Positions 35,515 through 44,465 of a stretch of DNA of 50,122 bases are shown one piece after another. The stretch comes from Marinobacter sp. GTDB lineage: Bacteria > Pseudomonadota > Gammaproteobacteria > Pseudomonadales > Oleiphilaceae. The stretch's first letter is position 1. Every line of letters starts with the position of its first letter. The DNA lies in assembly GCF_014859525.1 (NCBI RefSeq), contig NZ_JACUUB010000014.1, positions 1-50,122 on the forward strand, read 5' to 3'. The position numbers were made by a program, and so were the translations under genes. A model generated the notes under the pieces. That model had not been told where the DNA came from and made no database searches. It was given only the letters and a program-made list of their open reading frames with translations.

Positions 35515-36366
35515 CTATTTGGAGCGCACGTGATCGTTCAATTCCTGGAAGCCAGGGCGTTTGTCGGTGGGTAGCGCTTTACGACCAAACTCAATGGCCA
35601 TTTGCGGCGCCTGCCCAGACACAGTTGCTACCACAGCCGACTTCACACATTCATAGGCCTTGAGCTCATATTTAGCGGAGTGTTCCATGGAGATGGACAT
35701 GGGCCCGACAAAGCCATAACCCATCCAGATACCCAGAAAGGTGCCGACCAGGGCCGCCGCCACACTCAGACCGATCTTTTCCGGACCCTCGGTCAGGAAG
35801 TTCATGGTTATGACGATGCCCAGAACCGCGGCCACAATACCAAGGCCTGGCAGGGCATCCGCAATCTTGTTCACGGCGTGGGAGGGTTCTTCCAGCTCAT
35901 GCTGACGGCTGTCGATTTCGTTTTCCATCATGCCTTCGAGCTCATGGGGCGCCATGTTGCCCGAGCTGATGATGCGCAGATAGTCGGTAATGAAATCAAG
36001 CAAATGACGCGACTTCATGATGGCCGGGTAGCGGGTGAAGATCTGGCTGTTCTCGGGGTTATCGATATCTTCCTCGATCGCCATCACGCCCTGCTTTCGG
36101 GATTTGTCGAAGACTTCATACAGCAGGCTGAGCAGGTCCATGTAATAGGACTTGTTGAACGGCGAGCCGGTGAGCAGGCGCATGACGCCCTTGCCCACTT
36201 CTTTGACGGTATGCATCGGGTTGGCAATGATAAAAGAGCCCACCGCCGCGCCGCCAATGATTAAAACCTCAGTCGGCTGCCACAAGACTGCAAGATGACC
36301 GCCATGCAGGACGTACCCGCCCAGCACACTCATTACAACTATTACCGCACCAATAATCAGCAGCAT
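35515..36366 (-). CDS. motA: Flagellar stator protein MotA
   Basis: MotA forms the ion channel of the stator with MotB and drives the rotor. The 283-residue protein starts MLLIIGAVIVVMSVLGGYVLHGG at 36366, matching E. coli MotA, and has four membrane segments. The conserved cytoplasmic loop includes HELEEPSHAVNKIADALPGLGIVAAVLGIVITM. An upstream extension of the open frame to 36495 overlaps the psd region and is rejected. No convincing sigma28-type promoter is visible upstream. Confidence 0.95.
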   Translation of the reverse strand: MLLIIGAVIVVMSVLGGYVLHGGHLAVLWQPTEVLIIGGAAVGSFIIANPMHTVKEVGKGVMRLLTGSPFNKSYYMDLLSLLYEVFDKSRKQGVMAIEEDIDNPENSQIFTRYPAIMKSRHLLDFITDYLRIISSGNMAPHELEGMMENEIDSRQHELEEPSHAVNKIADALPGLGIVAAVLGIVITMNFLTEGPEKIGLSVAAALVGTFLGIWMGYGFVGPMSISMEHSAKYELKAYECVKSAVVATVSGQAPQMAIEFGRKALPTDKRPGFQELNDHVRSK

Positions 36367-36555
36367 GGGTGAATGTACGCCTTTTGTTGTCTGGTTGACC
36401 GCTACCGCTAGCCAGGATGAGTCGTTTACGCCTGAGCACAGCACAGCGCTTTGATCATAGCAAGCCTCTGCGCCAACCGCGAAGCCATGAAACAATTTCT
36501 ATACATAGCCCAGTGTTTGCTAGACTGCCGGCTTTGTTCTGCCGAGAGCCCTTTG

Positions 36556-37422
36556 ATGTTTGATAAACTGTTTGTTCTGAGCCAATACGTTACGCCCCAG
36601 CGCACCGTCTCCCACTTGGCTGGGCGCCTGGCCGACAGCACCCGCACGCCCGCCTTGAAAAACCGTGTTATTAACTGGTTTATCGGCCGGTACGGCGTAA
36701 ACATGAGCGAAGCGGCTGAACAAGACCCGACCGTTTACCCCTCATTTAATGCGTTTTTCACCCGCGCGCTCAAGCCTGGCGCTCGCACCATTGCCGAAGG
36801 CAGTGACATCTTTGTCAGCCCCGTAGATGGCGCCATCAGCCAGCTGGGACAAGTCAGCAATGACCGGGTGTTCCAGGCGAAAGGCCAGTCATTCGGACTA
36901 ACTGAACTGCTGGGCGGAGACGACGCCGGCGCGGAACCCTTCCGGGGGGGCGAGTTTTCGACCATTTACCTGTCGCCCAAGGACTATCACCGCATTCACA
37001 TGCCAATGGCAGGTAAACTACGCGAAATGATCTACGTGCCCGGCAACCTGTTTTCGGTCAATCCGGTAACGGCACAGAATGTCCCTAACCTGTTTGCCAG
37101 AAACGAGCGGGTGGTCTGCATTTTTGATACCGATTCCGGACCCATGGCCATGGTCCTGGTGGGCGCTATGATCGTTGGCAGCATGGAAACCACCTGGGCC
37201 GGCGTGATTGCACCGAACCCGGCCAAATTAACGCGCTGGAGCTACCAGGGCGAAGAGGCTATCCAGTTTGAGAAAGGCCAGGAAATGGGTCGGTTTCGAC
37301 TGGGTTCCACCGTGGTTCTGGTGATGCCCAAAGGGGCCGTGGAATGGGGACCGGAACAAGTAGCCGGCAAAACCGTCCGTATGGGTGAGGCGTTCGGCAA
37401 GCTGGCCACTGTCGTTTCCTGA
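36556..37422 (+). CDS. psd: Phosphatidylserine decarboxylase proenzyme
   Basis: Psd makes phosphatidylethanolamine in the inner membrane. The 288-residue proenzyme starts MFDKLFVLSQYVTPQ at 36556. It contains the catalytic region VSPVDGAIS, YHRIHMPMAGKL, and the self-cleavage motif LGST in RFRLGSTVVLVMPKG, where the serine becomes the pyruvoyl group. The frame continues upstream to 36451, but those codons lie opposite the motA leader and do not match the family. It converges with epmA, nine bases apart. Confidence 0.96.
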   Translation: MFDKLFVLSQYVTPQRTVSHLAGRLADSTRTPALKNRVINWFIGRYGVNMSEAAEQDPTVYPSFNAFFTRALKPGARTIAEGSDIFVSPVDGAISQLGQVSNDRVFQAKGQSFGLTELLGGDDAGAEPFRGGEFSTIYLSPKDYHRIHMPMAGKLREMIYVPGNLFSVNPVTAQNVPNLFARNERVVCIFDTDSGPMAMVLVGAMIVGSMETTWAGVIAPNPAKLTRWSYQGEEAIQFEKGQEMGRFRLGSTVVLVMPKGAVEWGPEQVAGKTVRMGEAFGKLATVVS

Positions 37423-37431
37423 CCCTTGCCT

Positions 37432-38400
37432 TCAAGCCCGCTCTATGGGGAAAGCAAGAACCTCTTCAATGCTGGCCGCGCCCGTCTTCAGCATCAGCAA
37501 CCTGTCCAGTCCGAGCGCCACTCCGGAACACTCGGGCAGACCGGCGTCCAGCCCCGCCAGAAATGCCTGATCAACCATCATCTCCGGCTTGCCGCTGGCT
37601 CTGCGCTGGCGGTTGTCGGCGATAAAACGTTCCCGCTGCTCGGCGGGGTCGGTCAATTCCCAGTAGCCATTGCATAACTCGATACCCTTAATATAAAGCT
37701 CGAAACGATGAGCCACCGGGTAACCGTCATCTGACGACACCCTGGCGAGGGCCGCCTGGGATGCCGGATAGCGGGTGATGAAGACCGGCCGCTTCTGCCC
37801 CAGTTCCGGCTCTACCCTGAAACTCATCACCAGATCCAGGCAATCGTCGCGACTCATGCCCGCCAGCTGCTCTGGCTCCAGCCATTGTTCACAGTACTGG
37901 TAAAGATCGTGATCGGAGATTGTCATCGGATCAAAACCCGCAATAACACGCAACGCGTCACGATAGGTCAACACGTCCGGGCGTTCACAATCCAGCCAAC
38001 CACAGACCAGATCGGCCACTTCGGCCATCAATGCGGTGTCATCCAGACCAACCCGGTACCACTCCAGCATGGAGAATTCGGGATTATGACGACGACCTCG
38101 CTCGCCATTCCGAAACACTCGGGCCACCTGAAAAATAGACCCGAAGCCTGCCGCCAGCAGCCGCTTCATGTGGTATTCCGGTGACGTCTGCAACCAACCA
38201 CCGCAGACACCGGCCACCTCAACCTGCGCTGCGATACCTTCGAGGTTCACGTCCGTCACGCCGTGACGCCCCAACAAGGGTGTCTCTACCTCCAGCACCT
38301 CTCGCTCAGCAAAAAAGCCGCGCACAAACGCCAATTGTTGTGCACGGCTTTTCAGATTCTCCCGCGAGGCAGTGGGCCGCCAGACAGGCTGATTCGTCAT
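37432..38400 (-). CDS. epmA: EF-P lysine beta-lysyltransferase EpmA
   Basis: EpmA (PoxA/GenX) is a lysyl-tRNA synthetase-like enzyme that attaches (R)-beta-lysine to a lysine of elongation factor P. The 322-residue product from ATG 38400 has class II motifs (FAEREVLEVETPLL, TSPEYHMKRLLAAGFGSIFQVARVFRNGE, SGVALGLDRLLM) and lacks the anticodon-binding domain of LysRS. It follows efp by seven bases on the minus strand. The longer frame into efp is rejected. Confidence 0.95.
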   Translation of the reverse strand: MTNQPVWRPTASRENLKSRAQQLAFVRGFFAEREVLEVETPLLGRHGVTDVNLEGIAAQVEVAGVCGGWLQTSPEYHMKRLLAAGFGSIFQVARVFRNGERGRRHNPEFSMLEWYRVGLDDTALMAEVADLVCGWLDCERPDVLTYRDALRVIAGFDPMTISDHDLYQYCEQWLEPEQLAGMSRDDCLDLVMSFRVEPELGQKRPVFITRYPASQAALARVSSDDGYPVAHRFELYIKGIELCNGYWELTDPAEQRERFIADNRQRRASGKPEMMVDQAFLAGLDAGLPECSGVALGLDRLLMLKTGAASIEEVLAFPIERA

Positions 38401-38407
38401 TGCGGGA

Positions 38408-38983
38408 TCAGCTGCTCTTGACGCGGTTAACGTACTCGCCGGAGCGGGTATCGACTTTAAGCACTTCACCGATAACGATGAACAGCGGCACGTTGACGAC
38501 AGCGCCAGTGGACAGCGTTGCTGGCTTGGAGCCACCCTGAGCGGTATCGCCCTTCATGCCAGGATCGGTATCCACCACTTCCAGTTCAACAAAGTTCGGC
38601 GGGGTTACCGACAGTGGCGCACCGTTGTACAGGGTGACCGTGTAGACGTCCTGCTCCTTTAGCCATTTCACCGCATCACCCACCGCCTTGGCGTCGGCGG
38701 GGTACTGCTCAAAGGAGCCATCGGTCAGCATGAAGTGCCAGAATTCACCGTCGGTATAGAGATACTCCATGTCCTGATCCATGACATCGGCGGCTTCCAA
38801 CGTTTCGCCGGACTTGAAGGTGCGCTCCCAGACCCTGTTGGACATCAGGTTGCGCAACCTGACGCGATTGAATGCCTGGCCCTTGCCGGGTTTGACGAAT
38901 TCGTTCTCCAGGATGATACAAGGGTCGCCATCCAGCAAAACCTTGAGACCGCTACGGAATTCGTTGGTAGAATATGAAGCCAT
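38408..38983 (-). CDS. efp: Translation elongation factor P
   Basis: EF-P relieves ribosome stalling at polyproline. The 191-residue protein has the three beta-barrel domains of the family. The modification-loop sequence [12 protein letters not shown] places the modified lysine at K34, as in E. coli. This agrees with the adjacent epmA and epmB and differs from the arginine rhamnosylated by EarP in Pseudomonas. Translation starts at ATG 38983, and efp diverges from epmB with only 45 bases between start codons. Confidence 0.97.
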   Translation of the reverse strand: MASYSTNEFRSGLKVLLDGDPCIILENEFVKPGKGQAFNRVRLRNLMSNRVWERTFKSGETLEAADVMDQDMEYLYTDGEFWHFMLTDGSFEQYPADAKAVGDAVKWLKEQDVYTVTLYNGAPLSVTPPNFVELEVVDTDPGMKGDTAQGGSKPATLSTGAVVNVPLFIVIGEVLKVDTRSGEYVNRVKSS

Positions 38984-39028
38984 GAAATGTCCACCTGACA
39001 GACTGTCGTTAAAATTTCAAAGGTCGCT

Positions 39029-40132
39029 ATGATACAGCGAACCCCTGCCCGTATAGAAGCCCGTAACGAAGAGCCTGTTGCTGACGTTACTGTCGGGCCA
39101 GAACCATCCTGTGCCGCAGAGCAGAGCTGGCAGCAGATTCTGGCCGAGTCGGTGACCAGCCCGGCGCAGCTTCTGGCCCGGCTGGGCTTGCCCCAGGAAC
39201 CATGGTTACAGGGCGCCAATGCCGGCCATCAACTGTTTCCTGTGCGCGTGCCGGAGCCCTTTATCCGGCGAATGCAGCATGGCAACAGCAACGACCCCCT
39301 GTTAAGACAGGTGCTGCCTGTGGCCGACGAAGCGCTGCATCAGGCAGGCTATGTTCGCGATCCCCTTGAAGAAAGCTCGGCCATCCAGACCACCGGCCTG
39401 ATACGCAAGTATGAGAGCCGCGCCTTGCTGATGGTGACCGGGCAATGCGCCATCAATTGCCGTTACTGTTTTCGCCGACACTTCCCCTACGACGATCAAA
39501 GACTGGGGCCAGAGGACCGGCAACAGGTCCTGAGCAGCCTTCATGCAAGCCCGAACATCAACGAAGTCATCTTCAGCGGTGGCGATCCACTCGCAGTTAA
39601 TGACCGACTGCTGGCACAGTGGGCCAGGGCCCTGGCTGAAGTGCCACACATCAAGCGGCTTAGAATTCACTCCCGCTTACCCGTCGTTATTCCTCAGCGA
39701 GTCTGCGATGAACTGCTCAACTGGCTCAGGGAAAGCCCTCTTCAGAAGGTGCTGGTGGTACACGTCAACCACCCTGCCGAACTGGATGCACAGACCAGCC
39801 GGGCCTTTTCGCGCCTGAGAGATGCCGGTGTTACGCTACTTAACCAGAGCGTCATTCTAAAAGGCGTGAACGACTCGGTGAACACACTTGCCAAGCTCAG
39901 CGAGGACCTGTTTGCATCTGGCGTGCTGCCTTATTACCTGCACGCTTTCGACCCCGTCTCTGGAGCCCACCACTTTGATGTCAGTGACCGCAACGCCGCT
40001 GCCCTGGTCGCCGAGCTGATGACCCGACTGCCGGGGTTCCTGGTTCCGAAACTGGTGCGCGAGCTCCCGGGCAAGGCCAGTAAAACACCCATTGCCATCA
40101 ATGGCTTGCCCGTACATTACACGACGGATTGA
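39029..40132 (+). CDS. epmB: EF-P beta-lysylation protein EpmB (lysine 2,3-aminomutase)
   Basis: EpmB (YjeK) is a radical-SAM, PLP-dependent lysine 2,3-aminomutase that makes (R)-beta-lysine for EF-P. The 367-residue product shows CAINCRYCFRRHFPY (CxxxCxxC), FSGGDPLAVNDRLLAQ, RIHSRLPVVIPQRV, and the C-terminal PYYLHAFDPVSGAHHF region typical of the family. It has a Shine-Dalgarno (AAAGG) nine bases before the ATG. The short divergent region with efp suggests coordinated expression. Confidence 0.95.
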   Translation: MIQRTPARIEARNEEPVADVTVGPEPSCAAEQSWQQILAESVTSPAQLLARLGLPQEPWLQGANAGHQLFPVRVPEPFIRRMQHGNSNDPLLRQVLPVADEALHQAGYVRDPLEESSAIQTTGLIRKYESRALLMVTGQCAINCRYCFRRHFPYDDQRLGPEDRQQVLSSLHASPNINEVIFSGGDPLAVNDRLLAQWARALAEVPHIKRLRIHSRLPVVIPQRVCDELLNWLRESPLQKVLVVHVNHPAELDAQTSRAFSRLRDAGVTLLNQSVILKGVNDSVNTLAKLSEDLFASGVLPYYLHAFDPVSGAHHFDVSDRNAAALVAELMTRLPGFLVPKLVRELPGKASKTPIAINGLPVHYTTD

Positions 40133-40310
40133 CACCCGCCGGACAAGCTGGCCCGTTATGACTTGTCAAACATTGTCAACTCATGATCTTCTCGCTTTTC
40201 GTTGCCGCTTTGCTATCTTAAAGTTCGATGGCGACACAGAATAAAAGCATGTATTTTCGGCACTTTCGGTCGATACATACCTAAAGCGGCTCAGACACTG
40301 GCGTGAAAAC

Positions 40311-42125
40311 ATGGAAGGTAACATTCTGAAACCTGATTTGAAGGTTCCTGAACAGAAAACGGCAAGTCTGTCGTTCTGCGACACGACACCCAAAGCATTC
40401 CGGTTATGGGTCGATCAGTTGCCTATGGCAAACATCGGCGAGGCATCCCGCCAGCTTTACCATGCCGTCATCGAACTGAACCACCTGTTCCTGTCGCCCC
40501 AGCAGCGAATGCAGTTTCTCGAGCTCATCCGCGACAAGATCCACTTCGTTTGCAACGAGCTGTCCCGGCACTTTCTGGGGCTGGCCGTCGCGCTTCCGGA
40601 AAAGCAACGCAAAATTGCCAACCTGGCGCAGGCTCTTCAACTGCACCTCGCCAGCGGGTATAAACTGTGCGTGCTGGACTACCTCGACAACGGCGGCCTC
40701 GAAAAAAACCGCCGACAAGTAGCTACTGCGATTCACAGGGCCATTTCCGAACTGGCCGCAACCATTGTTCGTTCACATCAGCTGTACTGCCCCAGCCCCG
40801 CCCAGAGCTGGCTGGAGTGCCACAGACTGTATCGCTTTGCGCATCGGAACAAGCTGAGCACCCAAGAGGTTGACGACGACACGCTGACCCACCGACGCTC
40901 CAGCACGGTGGCAGACAGCTACAAACGGATTCTGCTTCTCGGCTGCGCGCGCCCCAACCAATTGAGGCAAGGCGAACTGGCCCTGGTGTACGAGTTGCTG
41001 GAATCCTGGACCGAACTCAGCCAGTGTGGTCCCGATATCGGCACAGACAGCCTGTTTGTCATCAATATGGAAACCGACAGCTCACCGGTATATCGGAGTC
41101 TGCTGGAGCATAAGGCCGGGGACGAAAGTTTCGGTTTTGACACTCGAGATCTCTCTACCCAGTTGTCAGAAGCTCTGCACGCCCGGCAAAACCATGGCAA
41201 GGAAGTCTCCCGGCTACAGATATCACCCAAGGTCAGCGACACCTTGCTGACACATCTGGTACAAGCATTGGGCATTCTCGCCAAACGAAACTTCAACCGC
41301 ATTGCAAGCCAGGGGACCCTTGAAATCTGTGCCGGCCTGACGGCAGCGCATTATTTTATTGCCGGGGAAAAGACCTTTGCGGAGTTTCTGGACGGCAATA
41401 ACAACAACGCCCACCCGGAGCAGGACAACCTGTTCATTCGCGACGCCAATCGCAAAAGCGACGCCTGGTCGAGCGCCCACGATGCCGGCCCCAATGAAGA
41501 CCGACTGCACTCAACAGACACACCGATAAACTTCAAAGGCAATACCGGGGCTGCGGTACCATCAGATACCGACCGCAACCGTCCGCGCGCCACTCAGGCC
41601 CTGCTGATCAACACCAGCCCCGGAGGTTACTGTGTAGCCTGGGAAAGCAACCTGCCGGCGTCCCTGCAAGCGGGTGAAATTCTGGGTGTCCGGGAGCAGA
41701 AATCGCACCCCTGGAGTATTGCCGTGGTGCGCTGGTTGCGTCAGGTACGTAATCAGGGGACACAAGTCGGCATTGAACTGCTGGCACCCAGTGCAGCGCC
41801 GTGCGGCGTTCGGCTGATACAGAAGGTTGGCAACAGCAGTGAATACCTTCGCGGCCTGTTGCTGCCGGAAATCAGCGTGGTCAATCAGGCCGCGACATTG
41901 ATCACCCCCAGATTACCGTTCCAGAATGGCAGTCGCATCTCACTGCTACACGATGGGCGTGAAGACCAGGGCCAACTTCTAAAGAAGGTGTCGGCCACGG
42001 GCAGTATCAGCCAGTTCGAACTGAAGCTGCAAAGCACGGTGGTTATGAAGGGCTCTAATGGTGGACCACCGTCCTCGCCCGGCACTACGGAAGATGAATT
42101 CGATTCTCTGTGGCCATCGCTGTAA
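40311..42125 (+). CDS. PilZ-like domain protein, PA4958-type (unknown role next to fimX)
   Basis: The 604-residue soluble protein has a largely helical N-terminal two-thirds (about 1-360) and a polar linker with an N/D-rich stretch (about 361-425). A C-terminal beta-rich domain contains ALLINTSPGGYCVAW (about 430-444), which fits the NxSxxG part of a PilZ c-di-GMP-binding motif preceded by RPRA. The same gene type lies directly before fimX in Pseudomonas aeruginosa (recalled as PA4958), where it is poorly characterised and sometimes labelled a chaperone. A plausible role is c-di-GMP-linked control of motility or pili together with FimX. The start ATG at 40311 has only a weak Shine-Dalgarno. 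Confidence 0.7.
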   Translation: MEGNILKPDLKVPEQKTASLSFCDTTPKAFRLWVDQLPMANIGEASRQLYHAVIELNHLFLSPQQRMQFLELIRDKIHFVCNELSRHFLGLAVALPEKQRKIANLAQALQLHLASGYKLCVLDYLDNGGLEKNRRQVATAIHRAISELAATIVRSHQLYCPSPAQSWLECHRLYRFAHRNKLSTQEVDDDTLTHRRSSTVADSYKRILLLGCARPNQLRQGELALVYELLESWTELSQCGPDIGTDSLFVINMETDSSPVYRSLLEHKAGDESFGFDTRDLSTQLSEALHARQNHGKEVSRLQISPKVSDTLLTHLVQALGILAKRNFNRIASQGTLEICAGLTAAHYFIAGEKTFAEFLDGNNNNAHPEQDNLFIRDANRKSDAWSSAHDAGPNEDRLHSTDTPINFKGNTGAAVPSDTDRNRPRATQALLINTSPGGYCVAWESNLPASLQAGEILGVREQKSHPWSIAVVRWLRQVRNQGTQVGIELLAPSAAPCGVRLIQKVGNSSEYLRGLLLPEISVVNQAATLITPRLPFQNGSRISLLHDGREDQGQLLKKVSATGSISQFELKLQSTVVMKGSNGGPPSSPGTTEDEFDSLWPSL

Positions 42126-42131
42126 CGCGAG

Positions 42132-42152
42132 CGTTCACAAAGAGTGTGAACG
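42132..42152 (+). other. Hairpin after the PilZ-like gene
   Basis: CGTTCACA-N5-TGTGAACG starts seven bases after the stop codon. It has an 8-bp stem but no U-run, so it is more likely an mRNA 3' stabiliser or weak terminator than a full intrinsic terminator. The rest of the gap to 42322 shows no clear promoter. Confidence 0.4.
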
Positions 42153-42322
42153 GCCACTACCGTCAGGGTTGTTATTGACCGTCAACCCCTGCATCATTCA
42201 GCGTATATGACCGCCTGGTCCTGAGCACACACAGGAACTCTACGGCAACCCCCTGCCGAGCATGAGATTTTTCCCGTGCTGTGCCGGCCAGCATCAATGC
42301 GTATCCATGAGACGTCTTACGA

Positions 42323-44407
42323 ATGCAGAAAAAAAACGCGACTGTACACCTGTTGATTCTTGATCCATCTCAAAATGATGCGGAATCAATGATCAGCCTG
42401 CTCCGCAATTCAGGCAAGGCAACCCGCGCCCACCGGATTACCTCTGAAGAGGATCTTGAAGAAGCGCTTAAAACCGGCAACTGGGATTTGTTGTTGGCCA
42501 GGGACCTGGAGCAGGATTTTGGCCCGGACGATGCGCTGGCCATGATCAAGCGAATGGATAAAGACATTCCGTTCATCCTTCTGACTGAAGAAACCAGCCG
42601 AGAACGAACCGTCAACATCATCCGCGCAGGTGGACAAGACGTTGTCCCTTTCGAATACAAAGATCTTATGGTGCTGGTGGTAAAACGCGAGCTTGCAGCA
42701 CTGGATGAGCGCCGCAAGCGCCGGCTTCTCGAGTCGCATCTGCGCGAGGCTGAACAACGCTGCCAGCTACTCCTGGAAAGCTCAAAAGACGCCATCGCCT
42801 ACATCAACGAAGGCATGCATATCTACGCCAACCAGTCCTACATGGAATTCCTTGGCTACGACGACATCGACGACCTGATCTGCATTCCGGTTCTCGATAC
42901 CCTGACCCCGGAAAGCCAGCGCAAATACAAAGACTTCATGAAGACCTTTGCGGAAAACGGCAAAGACGGCGTAACACTCAACTGCACTGCCTGCCGCAGT
43001 GACGACCAAGAGCTTAACGTCACTATGTCGGTTTCTGCTGCTACCTACGATGGCGAAGCCTGCACCCAGATTGTACTGCAACCGGAACACAGCGACGCCG
43101 AGCTGGAAGAGAAGCTCAAGCAAATCAGCAGCCAGGATCTGTTAACGGGCCTGTTCAACCGCCAGTATCTGATGGATGCACTGGCGCAGGCGGTTGCCAC
43201 GGCTGGCAAAAATAACCAGACTGGCGCCCTGGCCTACATCGCGCTGGACAACTTCATCAGCATGAAAGGCCAGGTGGGCATCTCCGGAGCTGACTTACTG
43301 CTGGGCGACCTGGCTACTTTGTTACGCGAACAGGCTGGCGACGAGATCATACTGGCCAGGTTGAGCGATGACGCGTTCTGTCTGATGTGTCTGCCGTGCG
43401 ATGAGAAAAGCATGGAAAACATTGCTGAGCGTGTCAGGAAAGCGGTTGAAGACCACTTGTTCGATATCAATGGCAAGACCGTACCGCTAACGGTCTCCAT
43501 TGGCGTTGCCGCCATCACCGAAAACTCCCCGAAAGCCGAGGAGTTAATGAGCCGGGCCCACACCGCCTCAGCAGAGGTCAAGAAACTGGAAGGCCATGAG
43601 CGTGGCAATGGTGTGGTTGTTTATAATCCGGTCGAATACGAGGCACTGGATGAGAGCAATTCGGTCGAAGCTATCCTTAAGGCTCTGGACGAAAATCGCT
43701 TCCGCCTGCTGTTCCAGCCGATCATTAACCTCAGGGGCGAAGGCGAAGAGCACTACGAAGCCTTTGTTCGGATGCTCGGCAAGGACGACGAGGAAGTCTC
43801 TCCCTACGACTTCCTGCCGCCCATGGGGCCAAGCGACACCGCCATCAAGATTGACCGCTGGGTCATTCTGCAGACCATCAAACAACTGGCCAGCCATCGT
43901 TCAAGAGGCCACGATACCCGACTATTCCTGAACATCACGGCAGAAACCCTGCAAGACAAGACGTTTACGCCCTGGCTCAGTGTTGCCTTGAAGGCCGCAC
44001 GCCTGCCCGGCGATTCATTGATCTTCCAGATTCGCGAAGGCGATGCCAACAATTACATGAAACAAGCCAAGGAGTTCACCAAGGCGGTGCACGAACTCCA
44101 CAGCAAGGTGTCGATCTCCCAGTTCGGCTGCGCCCTCAATCCGTTCAACACGTTCAAGCACATCGATGCGGACTATGTGAAGATCGACGGCTCTTTTACC
44201 GAAGAAATTCAGAAGAGCGATGACGCCAAAGAGCAGGTCAAAGAAATGGTGAAGAGCCTGCAGAGCGCCGGCAAACTCACCATCATTCCCTTGGTGGAAA
44301 ATGCTGGTGTGCTGGCCACGCTATGGCAGGCGGGTGTTAATTACATACAGGGTTACTATCTGCAGGCCCCGGTACCGGAGATGAACTACGACTTCGGCGA
44401 CAGCTAA
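42323..44407 (+). CDS. fimX: FimX-like protein: REC-PAS-degenerate GGDEF-degenerate EAL
   Basis: FimX is a c-di-GMP receptor controlling type IV pilus function. The 694-residue protein has a response-regulator-like N-terminal domain (about 7-125) without a clear phospho-aspartate (LLLARDLE at the expected strand), and a PAS domain (about 145-255). A GGDEF domain (about 265-430) follows, whose signature is RLSDDAF (346-352), and an EAL domain (about 450-690) in which EAL reads EAF (479-481). The DDFG loop of active phosphodiesterases reads SQFG, and the FEITE strand reads FQIRE. Both catalytic sites therefore look dead, as in P. aeruginosa FimX, consistent with ligand binding only. Confidence 0.88.
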   Translation: MQKKNATVHLLILDPSQNDAESMISLLRNSGKATRAHRITSEEDLEEALKTGNWDLLLARDLEQDFGPDDALAMIKRMDKDIPFILLTEETSRERTVNIIRAGGQDVVPFEYKDLMVLVVKRELAALDERRKRRLLESHLREAEQRCQLLLESSKDAIAYINEGMHIYANQSYMEFLGYDDIDDLICIPVLDTLTPESQRKYKDFMKTFAENGKDGVTLNCTACRSDDQELNVTMSVSAATYDGEACTQIVLQPEHSDAELEEKLKQISSQDLLTGLFNRQYLMDALAQAVATAGKNNQTGALAYIALDNFISMKGQVGISGADLLLGDLATLLREQAGDEIILARLSDDAFCLMCLPCDEKSMENIAERVRKAVEDHLFDINGKTVPLTVSIGVAAITENSPKAEELMSRAHTASAEVKKLEGHERGNGVVVYNPVEYEALDESNSVEAILKALDENRFRLLFQPIINLRGEGEEHYEAFVRMLGKDDEEVSPYDFLPPMGPSDTAIKIDRWVILQTIKQLASHRSRGHDTRLFLNITAETLQDKTFTPWLSVALKAARLPGDSLIFQIREGDANNYMKQAKEFTKAVHELHSKVSISQFGCALNPFNTFKHIDADYVKIDGSFTEEIQKSDDAKEQVKEMVKSLQSAGKLTIIPLVENAGVLATLWQAGVNYIQGYYLQAPVPEMNYDFGDS

Positions 44408-44428
44408 CCGGCAGCCGCGATCGAACAA

Positions 44429-44460
44429 CAAAGGGCGAGGCATCAAAACCTCGCCCTTTG
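44429..44460. terminator. Terminator between fimX and serB
   Basis: A perfect 12-bp stem CAAAGGGCGAGG / CCTCGCCCTTTG has an 8-base loop. It lies between the convergent stop codons of fimX and serB. U-runs are short (T3), so efficiency may be moderate. Confidence 0.75.
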
Positions 44461-44465
44461 TGCGT

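Noticed and set aside
36366-36495. N-terminal extension of motA and possible sigma28 promoter
   Set aside because: The extension does not match MotA. The upstream GTAAACGAC-like sequence does not give an acceptable sigma28 -10 (GCCGATAA) at the right spacing.
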